Shown here: positions 33,900 to 43,600 of the stretch, in pieces
How the letters are laid out: each line of letters begins with the position of its first letter
Numbering within the stretch: the first letter of the stretch is position 1
Assembly: GCF_032999765.1 (NCBI RefSeq)
Contig: NZ_CP136051.1
Coordinates: 3,014,417-3,078,416 of the forward strand
Reading direction: 5' to 3'
Length of the DNA: 64,000 nucleotides
Source: Imperialibacter roseus
Lineage (GTDB): Bacteria > Bacteroidota > Bacteroidia > Cytophagales > Cyclobacteriaceae
The notes under the pieces: generated by a model
Seen by the model: the letters and a program-made list of their open reading frames with translations, nothing else
Database searches by the model: none
What the model was told of the DNA's origin: nothing
Made by a program: the position numbers and the translations under genes

Positions 33900-36800
33900 T
33901 TAGTTTATCATTAGTTTCCTGGTGATGTTCGTTTGGTCTCCATCAATTCGAAGAAAATACAATCCTTTTGGAAGGTGGGAAACTGAGAATTCAATAGTGG
34001 ATTCATTTGAGATATCTCCACTATAAATTAAATGCACTTGCGACCCGTTTGCTGATACCAAAGAAATGGTAAAATGCCCCTGACTTATCTCTTTGAATTT
34101 AATACTTGCATTTCCTGATGTAGGATTGGGGAAAGGATAAAAATTTGTTTCTTCCGAGAATAATAGAACACCGGCAACTGTATTTTCATCTATATCGTTG
34201 ATTTGGATTGTCACAACGGCAGACGAAGAACCACCTTTTCCGTCGGTTACGTTCACCACCATTTCGATTGTTGGCAAGCGTTCGAAGTCAAGAAGGGCCG
34301 GACTTGCGACTTTGATTTGCCCGTTTAAAGAATTGATGCCAAATGCACCTTCATTGTCGGTGGATAAAATAGAAAAAGTAAGTATGTCCAACTCAGCATC
34401 TGATGCTTGAACAACACCGACGTCTGCTCCTTCTATGCTATTTTCATCGATAGAAAACGTTTGACTAAAAATCACGGGAGGGGTATTAAGGGTTGCTAAT
34501 GGTCGTACGACCAGCGTTCGCTCAATTGAAGCAGCGGCAACGAAATTTTCACTTCCTTCTTGACTGGCTGTTATTGTGGAAGTACCCACTCCAATCACGG
34601 TAACAATTGAGCCCGAAATACTTGCAACTGATAAATTAGAAGACGAGTATAAAATTGGAAGTCCTGAATCAGAAGCTGCTTCAAGCTGAAAAGGCATTGC
34701 ATCGACAGCTACAATTGATGACATTTCGAAAGTGATACTCTGCGCCGCTTTTGTCACAGAAAGGATTCCATTGAACAGGGCCAATTTATAGTTCGAGGAA
34801 ACCCCTCCTGCCAATAAAATCGAGTAGTTGCCGACATTGCTTGTTGCATCTGCTGAGGTAGTTATCTCAGGCTCGGTAATATCTTCAACGTCATCTCCAT
34901 TCACAAAACCTTGGTAACTGATACTCAGCGCTGGATTGACAGCGCCATATGCCCTGGATTGGTTGTCTGCAGTGGCCTTCAGCGCAGCTTTCGTTACTGT
35001 CAATTCCCCTGCTACCAACTCCAACTCATAGTTTGCCGCAGCACCTCCCGTCAGGGCAATTGGGTAGCTTGCAACGTCACTTGTGATCTCTGCTGAGGTA
35101 GTTATATCAGGCTCGGTAATATCTTCAACATCATCTCCATTCACAAAACCTTGGTAACTGATACTCAGCGCTGGATTGACAGCGCCATATGCCCTGGATT
35201 GGTTGTCTGCAGTGGCCTTCAGCGCAGCTTTCGTTACTGTCAATTCCCCTGCTACCAACTCCAACTCATAGTTTGCCGCAGCGCCTCCTGAAAGAGTAAT
35301 TGGGTAGCTCGCAACGTCACTTGTGATCTCGGCTGAGGTAGCTATCTCAGGCTCGGTAATTTCTTCAACATCATCTCCATTCACAAAACCTTGGTAACTG
35401 ATACTCAGCGCTGGATTGGTAGAGCCATAGACCCTCGACTGGTCGTCCGCAGTGGCGATCAATGCAGCTTTTGTCACTGTAATAATTTGGCTTTTAGTGC
35501 CTAAAAAATAGAAATCATTTTCGGCCTGAGAGGCAGTAATTTCTACCTCACCTGAACCCACTAATGTAGCGACATCACCTTCGATGACAATGACATTGGT
35601 ATTAGACGATGTATAAGTAACGTCGTTTTCTGTGGTTGAAGTGGCTGCCAACGTGAACGGCTGATCTCCATAGGTTTTGTCAGCCAAAGAAAAGCTTATT
35701 TCCTGATGCTGCTTCTCGAAAACGGCGATAAGGGATCCATAATACGGATTACCTCCCATATCTTCTGTGAAATCCAATTCTTTTACAAAGATCCCATCAA
35801 ATTTATCAAGTGTAAATACGGTTCCATACCCATTTGCACCGCCGTTGTATGTCATACCCCATAGTTTCCCATGATATTCGAGTAAACTTCCGCCGGGGTA
35901 TCTCCCAGTACTCTCATTAAAATCTACATGTTTAATATAATCGGAGCCATCAGTTGCCAGGGAGAATACTGCACCAAAATTGCCTTCACCTCCACCCCTT
36001 GTTAAACCCCAAAATCTCCCGTTGCTTTCGACAAGTTCTCCTGTTGGGCCGCCACCGTTGACGCCGTCAAACTCATGTTCAATTGAATAGTCACCGCCAT
36101 CCCCAGATATGGAAAATACTACTCCATACTCGTTACTTCCACCCTGAGACGCCAACCCCCATAGTCTTTCACTCGCAGCGAATAAATTCCCATATACTCC
36201 AGTCCCGCTAGAATAGCTAAAATCATGAAGTTTGGTATAATTTGAGCCAGTAGGTTCGATTGAAAATATTACTCCCTTGTTGTTAACCCCCCCGGCAAAT
36301 GTGCTTCCGAAAAACTTACCATCATTTTCAACCATACCTCCATATGGGATACCCCCGTCTATGCCATTAAAATCGTAAATCTTTGTAAACCCCGAGCCAT
36401 CAGTATTTATAGAAAATATAACCCCTTTATGGTTGTTTCCGCCATAATATGTCACTCCCCACAGCTTGTCACCCTTCCTTACAAGGTTATTCCAGGGGAA
36501 AGCCCCATCAGTTGAAGTAAATTCGTGTATCTGAATAAAATTACTGCCATCGGAATCAACCGTGAAAATCGTCCCATATCCCTCAGCACCACCTTTCGCT
36601 GTCATTCCCCAAAGCTTTCCGTCTACATTCAACAGGCTGGCCATAGGATCAACACCTTCGTCGTTGTTGAAGGCATGTACTTTGCTAAAACCAGACCCGT
36701 CCTCATTGACAGAAAATATGGAACCAAAACTGGTGGTTGTTCCATAGGTTGTCATACCCCAAAGTTTCCCATTACTCAACGTCAAACTTCCGTGAGGAGC

Positions 36801-37871
36801 ATGCCCCTCAAAAACGAAGTCGAAAACATGCTGAAGCGTAAAGTTGGATCCATCGTTATCGATTGAAAACAGATTTGGCGTTGAACCCCAAAGCTTTTCA
36901 CCACTAACAGTCAGACTTCCTGTAGGATATCTTCCGCTTGTTCCGTCAAAATCGTAATCGCTCCTGTAGTCTGTTCCATCATTACTCATTGAGAACACAA
37001 CTCCGTATCCAAAATCACCGCCTCCATAAGTAATGCCCCAAAGTCTATTCCCGCTTTCCACCAAATCACCATAAGGAGCAGCTCCCTCAATTAGATCGAA
37101 ATCATAAACTTTGACCAATTCAAGTAGGTTCGAGTTAAGTTTGAAAATGACACCATTGTGGTTGTCACCACCCTGGGAAGTCATCCCCCAAAGTAAGCCC
37201 CCGCTCTCATATAGACTTCCATATGGAAAAGCTCCATTAGCGTCATCAAAATCTAACACTTTGGAATATACCTGAGAAAAAGGATCCAGATTAAATATCA
37301 CTCCCATACTGTTCTCCCCACCCCCGTAAGTCATTCCCCACAGTCTATTGCCGCTTTCGACCAAACTGCCATATGGATTACTTCCGGTCGATTCATCAAA
37401 ATCGTAGACCTTTTCAAATCCAGATCCGCTTAACTCCAAAGAAAATAAAACCCCAAAGTCATTTACACCACCAGCCGATGTCATGCCCCAAAATTTGCCT
37501 GAACTTTCAACCAAACTACCATGGGGCAAAGAACCATCTATCCCTGTAAAATCATGCACTCTTGTAAACCCTGAGCCATCAACATTTAGGTGAAAAATAG
37601 ACCCTTCATCGGCCACTCCTCCCCTAGATGTCATTCCCCACAGTTTCCCACCACTCTCAATGAGGTGTCCATATTGTGCATATCTTTCAGTACTAAAGTC
37701 GACCCATTTCTCTGTAGAAAGGTCGCTGGGATCCAAAGCAAAAATTGATCCTCCACCCAAGGTACCCATGCCGACCAGTTTTGTCTGGGAAAAACAGACA
37801 GATCCCTTCAGGATAAAAAGAACACAAGTCACCAAAGCCGCTTTACCTATACTGGGAAAAATATTTACCAT
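33900..37871 (-). CDS. Large secreted GloVer-repeat/MBG/cadherin-like protein with T9SS sorting tail
   Basis: A large secreted protein. The ATG at 37871 begins a signal peptide (MVNIFPSIGKAALVTCVLF) ending near FSQT; the frame runs upstream to 37979. Residues about 40-720 (1323-residue numbering) hold about 14 repeats of the form GKLWGMTSxGGxxxxGVIFxx (GloVer-type repeats, TIGR03803-like). Then come an Ig-like region, MBG-type domains (pattern NPALSISYQGFVNGDDVE, three almost identical), a further Ig-like domain, a cadherin-like domain (IDENSIEGADVGVVQASDAE) and a C-terminal T9SS type A sorting domain (NFYPFPNPTSGNASIKF). It should be exported by type IX secretion and attached to the surface. 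The ligand is unknown; adhesion is possible. The gene sits between the two arfB-tail copies. Confidence 0.9.
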   Translation of the reverse strand: MVNIFPSIGKAALVTCVLFILKGSVCFSQTKLVGMGTLGGGSIFALDPSDLSTEKWVDFSTERYAQYGHLIESGGKLWGMTSRGGVADEGSIFHLNVDGSGFTRVHDFTGIDGSLPHGSLVESSGKFWGMTSAGGVNDFGVLFSLELSGSGFEKVYDFDESTGSNPYGSLVESGNRLWGMTYGGGENSMGVIFNLDPFSQVYSKVLDFDDANGAFPYGSLYESGGLLWGMTSQGGDNHNGVIFKLNSNLLELVKVYDFDLIEGAAPYGDLVESGNRLWGITYGGGDFGYGVVFSMSNDGTDYRSDYDFDGTSGRYPTGSLTVSGEKLWGSTPNLFSIDNDGSNFTLQHVFDFVFEGHAPHGSLTLSNGKLWGMTTYGTTTSFGSIFSVNEDGSGFSKVHAFNNDEGVDPMASLLNVDGKLWGMTAKGGAEGYGTIFTVDSDGSNFIQIHEFTSTDGAFPWNNLVRKGDKLWGVTYYGGNNHKGVIFSINTDGSGFTKIYDFNGIDGGIPYGGMVENDGKFFGSTFAGGVNNKGVIFSIEPTGSNYTKLHDFSYSSGTGVYGNLFAASERLWGLASQGGSNEYGVVFSISGDGGDYSIEHEFDGVNGGGPTGELVESNGRFWGLTRGGGEGNFGAVFSLATDGSDYIKHVDFNESTGRYPGGSLLEYHGKLWGMTYNGGANGYGTVFTLDKFDGIFVKELDFTEDMGGNPYYGSLIAVFEKQHQEISFSLADKTYGDQPFTLAATSTTENDVTYTSSNTNVIVIEGDVATLVGSGEVEITASQAENDFYFLGTKSQIITVTKAALIATADDQSRVYGSTNPALSISYQGFVNGDDVEEITEPEIATSAEITSDVASYPITLSGGAAANYELELVAGELTVTKAALKATADNQSRAYGAVNPALSISYQGFVNGDDVEDITEPDITTSAEITSDVASYPIALTGGAAANYELELVAGELTVTKAALKATADNQSRAYGAVNPALSISYQGFVNGDDVEDITEPEITTSADATSNVGNYSILLAGGVSSNYKLALFNGILSVTKAAQSITFEMSSIVAVDAMPFQLEAASDSGLPILYSSSNLSVASISGSIVTVIGVGTSTITASQEGSENFVAAASIERTLVVRPLATLNTPPVIFSQTFSIDENSIEGADVGVVQASDAELDILTFSILSTDNEGAFGINSLNGQIKVASPALLDFERLPTIEMVVNVTDGKGGSSSAVVTIQINDIDENTVAGVLLFSEETNFYPFPNPTSGNASIKFKEISQGHFTISLVSANGSQVHLIYSGDISNESTIEFSVSHLPKGLYFLRIDGDQTNITRKLMIN
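34861..35480. repeat. Tandem 240-base repeats encoding MBG domains
   Basis: Units begin at 34861 and 35101 with a third partial unit from 35341; the period is exactly 240 bases. The first two units are nearly identical at the nucleotide level and the third has more substitutions. They encode MBG-type domains (segment ADNQSRAYGAVNPALSISYQ). Such near-identity points to recent duplication or gene conversion. Confidence 0.9.
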
Positions 37872-38339
37872 AGTACCGAGAAAGCGGAAAAGTCTAATTC
37901 GCATTTGGGAAATTTTAAGTGTATCCATCGATGGAGCTGTTTCTGGCTCAGAATATGAATACGGACCTGGGCACATCAATACTTTCCATACTTTTGGCTA
38001 TCGCTATTCACTGAAATTATTACTGTCAGTCTATTGACAATAGACTAAATGTCGACTGAAACAACAGCGATTTTTACCACACTTCAATTTTAAGATCAGC
38101 TTCTCAGTACTAAAAATGGATTCACGGAATAGTGGATGTACGTTTTGAAATGAACTAAAAATAAGGAATAAAAATACGCTAAAGAACCATCCCACATAAG
38201 TTGATAAAATAAATATAGCCTGTTTGGTAGATATTTAGGGGATGTCACAAATAAAAAAATACAAAAATTGGAGCACTACCACCAATATCATGTCAGAGAG
38301 TACCGAAACTGTTCACCTAACACGGCAAACCTTACTCCT
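37872..38339. other. AT-rich intergenic region upstream of the surface protein gene
   Basis: About 470 bases of AT-rich sequence between the start of the surface protein gene and the arfB gene end. No supported gene. Three direct copies of TTACTCC at about 38332-38352 lie just after the arfB stop; the first is at the edge of the 53-base direct repeat. No complete consensus promoter was found. Confidence 0.45.
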
Positions 38340-38392
38340 TACTCCTTACTCCCTCCTCCACTTCTTCTTCTCACTTAGCTTTTTCTTGGCGT
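38340..38392. repeat. 53-base direct repeat, copy at the true arfB 3' end
   Basis: Identical to 33806-33858. The two copies are in the same orientation about 4.5 kb apart and bracket the surface protein gene. Confidence 0.9.
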
Positions 38393-38756
38393 CTATGCGT
38401 CTCTGCACCGCCGCCTTGCCGGGTTTGGTAGGCTTACGGGCTTTCTTTCGCTCAAACGCTTGCTGTATCAGCGAAGAAAGTTTCCTTATTACCTCCTCTT
38501 TGTTTTTCAGTTGGGAGCGACTCTCATGCGAGCTCAGCAATAGTTCACCCTCCTTTGTTAGTTTGTTGGCCAGCTTGCTAAGAAGAATGGCCTTCTGTTC
38601 GTCGCTGATTATTGCCGACTCCTGGATGCTCCACCTCAAGGTCACCTTCGTGCTGACTTTGTTTACATGCTGCCCACCCGGCCCGCCACCAGTGGTCGCC
38701 GAGAAAACCAGTTCCGTAAGAATGTCTTGTATAGCCGGAGAGGCAGGATAGCTCAT
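38346..38756 (-). CDS. arfB: Alternative ribosome rescue factor ArfB (peptidyl-tRNA hydrolase)
   Basis: A 136-residue protein with the release-factor GGQ motif in ATTGGGPGGQHVNKVSTKV (about residues 20-38) and the long basic C-terminal tail (RKPTKPGKAAVQRR then KKKLSEKKKW) that places ArfB/YaeJ in the empty mRNA channel. It hydrolyses peptidyl-tRNA on stalled ribosomes. Length equals the family norm. It starts 11 bases after the stop of the upstream DUF1080 gene, so the two may be co-transcribed. Its 3' end is duplicated 4.5 kb away. Confidence 0.95.
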   Translation of the reverse strand: MSYPASPAIQDILTELVFSATTGGGPGGQHVNKVSTKVTLRWSIQESAIISDEQKAILLSKLANKLTKEGELLLSSHESRSQLKNKEEVIRKLSSLIQQAFERKKARKPTKPGKAAVQRRIDAKKKLSEKKKWRRE

Positions 38757-38767
38757 TGCACTTTGGA

Positions 38768-39457
38768 TTACTCGCTTAGCTTTTCAATGGGTTGAAGTGT
38801 TACTTTTCGGAACTCTACCTCTGAGCCTTCGGCCTGTAACGCAATCTGTCCTTCACTTGCCGTGCAGCCGTAGCCATGGTTCACCAGGTCATCATTCACC
38901 CACACTTTGATTTCTCTATCAAGGCATTCAACCACCATTTTGTTCCATTCACCCACCGCATTTTCCGAGCCGTCGGTCAAATTGACTATGCGGCGTAGCA
39001 TGCCTTCCGAAGTTCCCCACTTGGCCGGGTCTCCTCTCCTTGCTTCCATATTATCTACCTTAATGTCCTCTCTGATGCACCAGAAGTCACCGGCATTTTC
39101 ATGCATCAGCTGTGCTTCGATCGACTTTGGGAACATATCGTAGAGCAGGCGTGGCGTAGAAGCATGCAAAATTACACCACAGTTGCCCGGCTCGCCTGCA
39201 AAGCGGTACTGTACCTCCAGCCTGTAGTTGGAGTAAACCTTATCAGTGATAATATGCCCCTGCGGCTCAGCAAGGCTTACCAGCATGCCGTTTCTAACAA
39301 TGAATGGGCTCGGCACCGTGTCGTTGTTATCCATAGCAGGCACATCGATATGCCAGCCAGTAAAGTCTACGCCGTTGAAAAGGCTAACAGGTTCAGTCTC
39401 TTTTTTGGAACAGGCAAAAAAGAAAACAAGGGCTAACAGGATTAAGATTTGCTTCAT
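38768..39457 (-). CDS. DUF1080 lipoprotein (3-keto-disaccharide hydrolase-like)
   Basis: I choose the ATG at 39457, giving a lipoprotein signal MKQILILLALVFFFACSKK; the longer frame from 39544 would put 29 residues ahead of it. The 229-residue product carries the DUF1080 concanavalin-like domain: VSLFNGVDFTGWHIDVPAMD, GHIITDKVYSNYRLEVQYRFAGEPGNCGVILH and GQIALQAEGSEVEFRKVTLQP. Members hydrolyse 3-keto-glycosides in some Bacteroidota and are found with exported isomerase-like TIM barrels, three families of which occur in this window. It probably acts in the periplasm. It is upstream of arfB by 11 bases. Confidence 0.9.
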   Translation of the reverse strand: MKQILILLALVFFFACSKKETEPVSLFNGVDFTGWHIDVPAMDNNDTVPSPFIVRNGMLVSLAEPQGHIITDKVYSNYRLEVQYRFAGEPGNCGVILHASTPRLLYDMFPKSIEAQLMHENAGDFWCIREDIKVDNMEARRGDPAKWGTSEGMLRRIVNLTDGSENAVGEWNKMVVECLDREIKVWVNDDLVNHGYGCTASEGQIALQAEGSEVEFRKVTLQPIEKLSE

Positions 39458-39536
39458 GCTTGCATTTTTTTTCAAAGTAGTCCCATTTAAGGCACATTCA
39501 AAAATATAAAAGGAACGCCAATACCCGGATAAAAAT

Positions 39537-39565
39537 AAAAGCAAGGCTTCGTAAACCTTGCTTTT
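39537..39565 (-). terminator. Rho-independent terminator after raiA
   Basis: The stem AAAAGCAAGG/CCTTGCTTTT with a 9-base loop lies 30 bases beyond the stop at 39595 and is followed on the minus strand by ATTTTTAT. Confidence 0.85.
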
Positions 39566-39594
39566 ATTTGGGTTCTAACTATTACAAGTGCTTC

Positions 39595-39882
39595 TTATGC
39601 ATGTTTCCAGCGTTTCAGCTGATGCTTAAGCGCATCTACACTCAGGGTCACTGCCTCTTCGAATGAATCGGCGTGCTTAGAGGCAAAAAGATCATTTCCA
39701 GGTAAAGAAACCTTTATTTCGCAAACCTTATTCTCTTTGTTATCAAACTTATCAAGTTTAAGAAACACCCGGCTTTCAACGATCTGATCGCTAAGGGTTT
39801 CAAGCTTTTCGACATGCAACTTCACAAAATCAGTCAGTGAATCTTTTGCGTTAAAATTAGGGGTTTCAATGATCGTTTTCAT
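39595..39882 (-). CDS. raiA: Ribosome hibernation promoting factor (HPF/RaiA family)
   Basis: A 95-residue short HPF/RaiA protein: IIETPNFNAKDSLTDFVKLH, EKLETLSDQIVESRVFLKLD, EIKVSLPGNDLFASKHADSF and VDALKHQLKRWKHA show the beta-alpha-beta-beta-beta-alpha order of the family. It binds the 30S decoding site and inactivates ribosomes at starvation. It has its own terminator and an upstream region of 270 bases shared with the divergent YtxH-like gene. No riboswitch or clear promoter seen. Confidence 0.92.
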   Translation of the reverse strand: MKTIIETPNFNAKDSLTDFVKLHVEKLETLSDQIVESRVFLKLDKFDNKENKVCEIKVSLPGNDLFASKHADSFEEAVTLSVDALKHQLKRWKHA

Positions 39883-40152
39883 AGCATAACTATTTTAAGG
39901 GACATTTTCGGAGCCTTTGTGTCTCCGTTCGAAAGCCAAGATATCAGAGGCTTCCCGGTTCAAATATGACACGATTTAACGAGACTGATGATTAATGTCA
40001 CCTGGTTTTCGGAATTAATTTTTGGGCACAAAAATTCTTCCGGCTACTTGCCTTCCCAGGCACGACAAAGCTCATCTCGCCGTGTTGACCGAAGTCAGTG
40101 CCTTTGAAGTAGTCGTGTAGTACCTTAGTTGGGTAACTAAATCACTAAGGCT

Positions 40153-40407
40153 ATGACAACAGGAAAAGCATTATTGGGCGTGGTAGCCGGGATGGCTGCC
40201 GGTGCTGCTTTAGGGTTGCTTTTTGCTCCGGAAAAAGGCGAAAAGACAAGGAAAAACATTGTTGACAAAAGCGAAGATTTGGCAGGAACACTCAATCACA
40301 AAATTGAACGAAAATTCAATGAGCTAATGGATTCGGTCAACGCCAAACTTGGTAAAGGCAAGCTGGTTAACAGCTCTGCGCCACTGGAGCATGAAAACGT
40401 CAACTAG
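40153..40407 (+). CDS. YtxH-like membrane-associated stress protein
   Basis: An 84-residue protein with an N-terminal membrane segment rich in Gly and Ala (LLGVVAGMAAGAALGLLFAP) followed by the EKGEKTRKNI motif and a helical tail, the YtxH (general stress) family pattern. In other bacteria YtxH-like proteins are stress induced; no mechanism is known. It is divergent from raiA, another stationary-phase gene, and both may share stress regulation (inference). The 285 bases after it hold no gene I can support. Confidence 0.88.
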   Translation: MTTGKALLGVVAGMAAGAALGLLFAPEKGEKTRKNIVDKSEDLAGTLNHKIERKFNELMDSVNAKLGKGKLVNSSAPLEHENVN

Positions 40408-40692
40408 GAGACGCACTCGAGGTTTTAAATTATTCCTAAGCAAAGGGTGCCGTTTGAAAAAAAGAGGGGCGTTAGGTTAGCCACAATTGGTTGATCTGAT
40501 GTCCCTTTTTTGATTTCCTCTGCTACCAGGCTTTATGGACTTCAGCAGCCTTTCACGCCAAAATGCCCCTCCTGTAAATTGCCTCCAATAAGTTGCTCGA
40601 AAAGTAATGCGCTTTAGTAAATTCGGTTAATTTAGCCGGACATACCCTCGTTGGGTATTTGATGATTTCATTGCATACTACACTCTTAAACT

Positions 40693-43600
40693 ATGACTTA
40701 CAAGCCGACAATAGCACTCCTGAAAGCTATCATCGCACCTCTGTCGTTTGTCCTGCTATTTAGTTTTGGCTGTCAGCCCGAGAAGCCTTTTCTCAAGATT
40801 TCACAAGGAGCACATATCAGCCTTATTGGTAACAACCTTTGCTCCCGGATGATGAACTATGGGCATTTTGAAACAGAGATGCAGCTCAGGTACCCCGATT
40901 CAGAGTTGTACATAAGAAATATGTGCGACGGTGGCGACACGCCCGGGTTTCGGCCCCATTCCGGCAGGGTCTCTCCATGGGCGTTTCCCGGCGCTGAGAA
41001 ATTCCAAACGGATTTGGCGCAAAACTCTGGCAGCGAAGGACATTTCGAAACCCCCGATGAGTGGCTGGCCAGGCATAAAACGGATATCATCATCGCCTGC
41101 TTTGGCTTTTCTGAATCTTACGCCGGGCCCGAAGGTGTGGATAATTTCAAGGCCGAGCTTTCTGCTTTCATAGAGCATACACTCTCCCAAAAATACAACG
41201 ACACCATCCCTCCTCAGCTGGCGCTGGTTTCGCCCATTGCCTTTCAGGATCTTTCCGACAAATATGATCTCCCCAACGGAGATCAGGAAAACAGAAACCT
41301 GAGTCTCTATGCAAACGCCATCAAGGAAGTGGCGCTGCAATATCAGGTGCTATTTGTCGACGCTTTTGGGCCTACGCAACAGTGGTTTGCTGAAGAACAA
41401 TTGACAATTGATGGATTGCAGCTCAATGATGCAGGCTATCAAAAATTTTCGAAGCTATTGGTAGATGAAACCTTTGGAAAAAAAGAAGTAAAAAATGAAG
41501 ACCTGAGAGCCTCAGTAAAGGAAGCGGTACTTGAAAAAAACTGGTTTTGGCACAACGATTACAAAATCCCCAACGGCGTCCATGTTTTTGGCAGAAGGTA
41601 CCGCCCATTTGGCAACGAAAACTATCCGGAAGAGCTCATTAAGGTACGCCAAATGACTGCGATCAGAGATACGGCTATTTGGAAGACTGTTAAAGGTGAA
41701 AAGTATGACCTTGCGGCTGCAGACGCAAAAACCCAAAAGCTAACGCCGATAGAAACGAACTACACACTCACCGACAATGTGAGGTATTTGTATGGCGAGG
41801 AGCTCATGAGTCATTTCAAAATGGCACTGGGCTACAAAATTGAGCTGTTTGCCTCCGAAGAAGACTTTCCGGAGCTGGCCAATCCTTCTCAGATTTCCTT
41901 TGATAATAAAGGCAGGCTTTGGGTAGCAGTGATGCCCACCTATCCGCACTACAAGCCCGGCGACGCCAGGCCTGACGACAAGCTCATTATCCTCGAAGAC
42001 ACAGATGGTGATTTTAAGGCTGATAAGCTAACTGTGTTTGCCGACAAACTTCATATTCCGGCTGGCTTCGAATTTGCCCCGGAAGGCGTCTATATTTCCC
42101 AGGGAACCAATCTGAAGCTTTATACCGATACAGATGGCGACGACAAAGCCGACGAAGTCGAGATTATACTGAGTGGTTTCGACGACCATGATACTCACCA
42201 CGTCATCAGCGCCTTTAGTGCCGACCCTTCCGGAGCCATTTATATGGGCGAAGGTGTTTTCTTGCATACCAATGTGGAAACACCTTATGGTACTGTGCGG
42301 GCGACTAACGGTGGGTTCTATCGCTACAACCCGCAAAGAAAGCGCCTGGAAAGAACCGCACAGCTTTCGATTCCCAATCCATGGGGTATCGCTTTTGATG
42401 AGTGGGGACAGAACTTCTTCGCTCACACTTCCGGCCCAGATGTCAACTGGATGATGCCCGGCTCGATCAAGTCAAAATATGGACTCGCCAACCCAGGCTC
42501 CAGAAACCTTATCGAAGAAAAACACAGGGTGCGCCCTACTTCAGGGTTGGAATTTGTTTACAGCAGGCATTTCCCGGACGAAGTACAAGGCGACATGCTG
42601 ATCAACAATACCATTGGCTTCCTGGGCACCAAAATGCACCAGGTAATCGACGACGGCACAGGTTTCAAGACCAAACACAGACTTGATCTTGTGGTCAGCG
42701 ACGACCCTAACTTCCGCCCGGTGGATATGGAATTTGCGCCAGATGGCTCGCTTTACCTCGCCGACTGGCACAATGTGCTGGTAGGCCACATGCAGCACAA
42801 TGCCCGTGATCCCCTGCGTGACCATGTGCATGGAAAAATTTACCGCATCACCTACCCTTCCCGTCCGCTAGTAACGCCGGCCAAAGTAGATGGAGCAAGC
42901 ATTGAAGAACTGCTCGACAACCTGAAGCTACCTGAATACCGCACCCGCTACAGAAGCCGCAGAGAGTTGAGAGAAAGAGAAACTGATAAGGTACTGGCAG
43001 CTATCGAAAAATGGACGAATGAGTTGGATAAAACAGATCCCAATTACGAACGATTCATGCTTGAAGGGTTGTGGGCATCGTGGGGCATGAATGCCATCGA
43101 CCTCAAGCTGCTGAGAACGTTGCTCAAAGCTGACGACTATAAGGTAAGAACGGCCGCCGTTCGGGTGCTTCGTTACACTGGGCACCAGGTGTCTGAGCAG
43201 GCTGGCTTGCTGAAAATGGCTGCCGCCGACGAAAACAGCAGAGTTCGTCTGGAAGCCATTGTAGCCGCTTCGTGGCTGGATGACGATGCAGCCAAGGAGA
43301 TTTTGGCAGTTGCAGCCGGGAAACCCCTGGACGATTGGATGGAAAAGCCGTACCAGGCCATATTGGATCACATGGTTCCCTACAAGCCTGAAGTGGCTGG
43401 CAACGAGCTGGTGCCACCAATGTTGTCGAAGGAAGAACAGCAGTTGTTCCTTGCCGGAAAGGAAATTTACATGAGGGATGGCTACTGCAACACCTGCCAT
43501 CAGCCTGACGGAAAAGGTTTGGATGCCGCCGGATTTCCTCCGTTGTCGGGTAACGAGTGGGTGCAGGGCAGCGAAGAACGGCTAATCAAAATTACTTTGA

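Noticed and set aside
36525..36866. Plus-strand open frames within the GloVer gene
   Set aside because: They are mirror shadows of the repeat-rich coding sequence on the minus strand.
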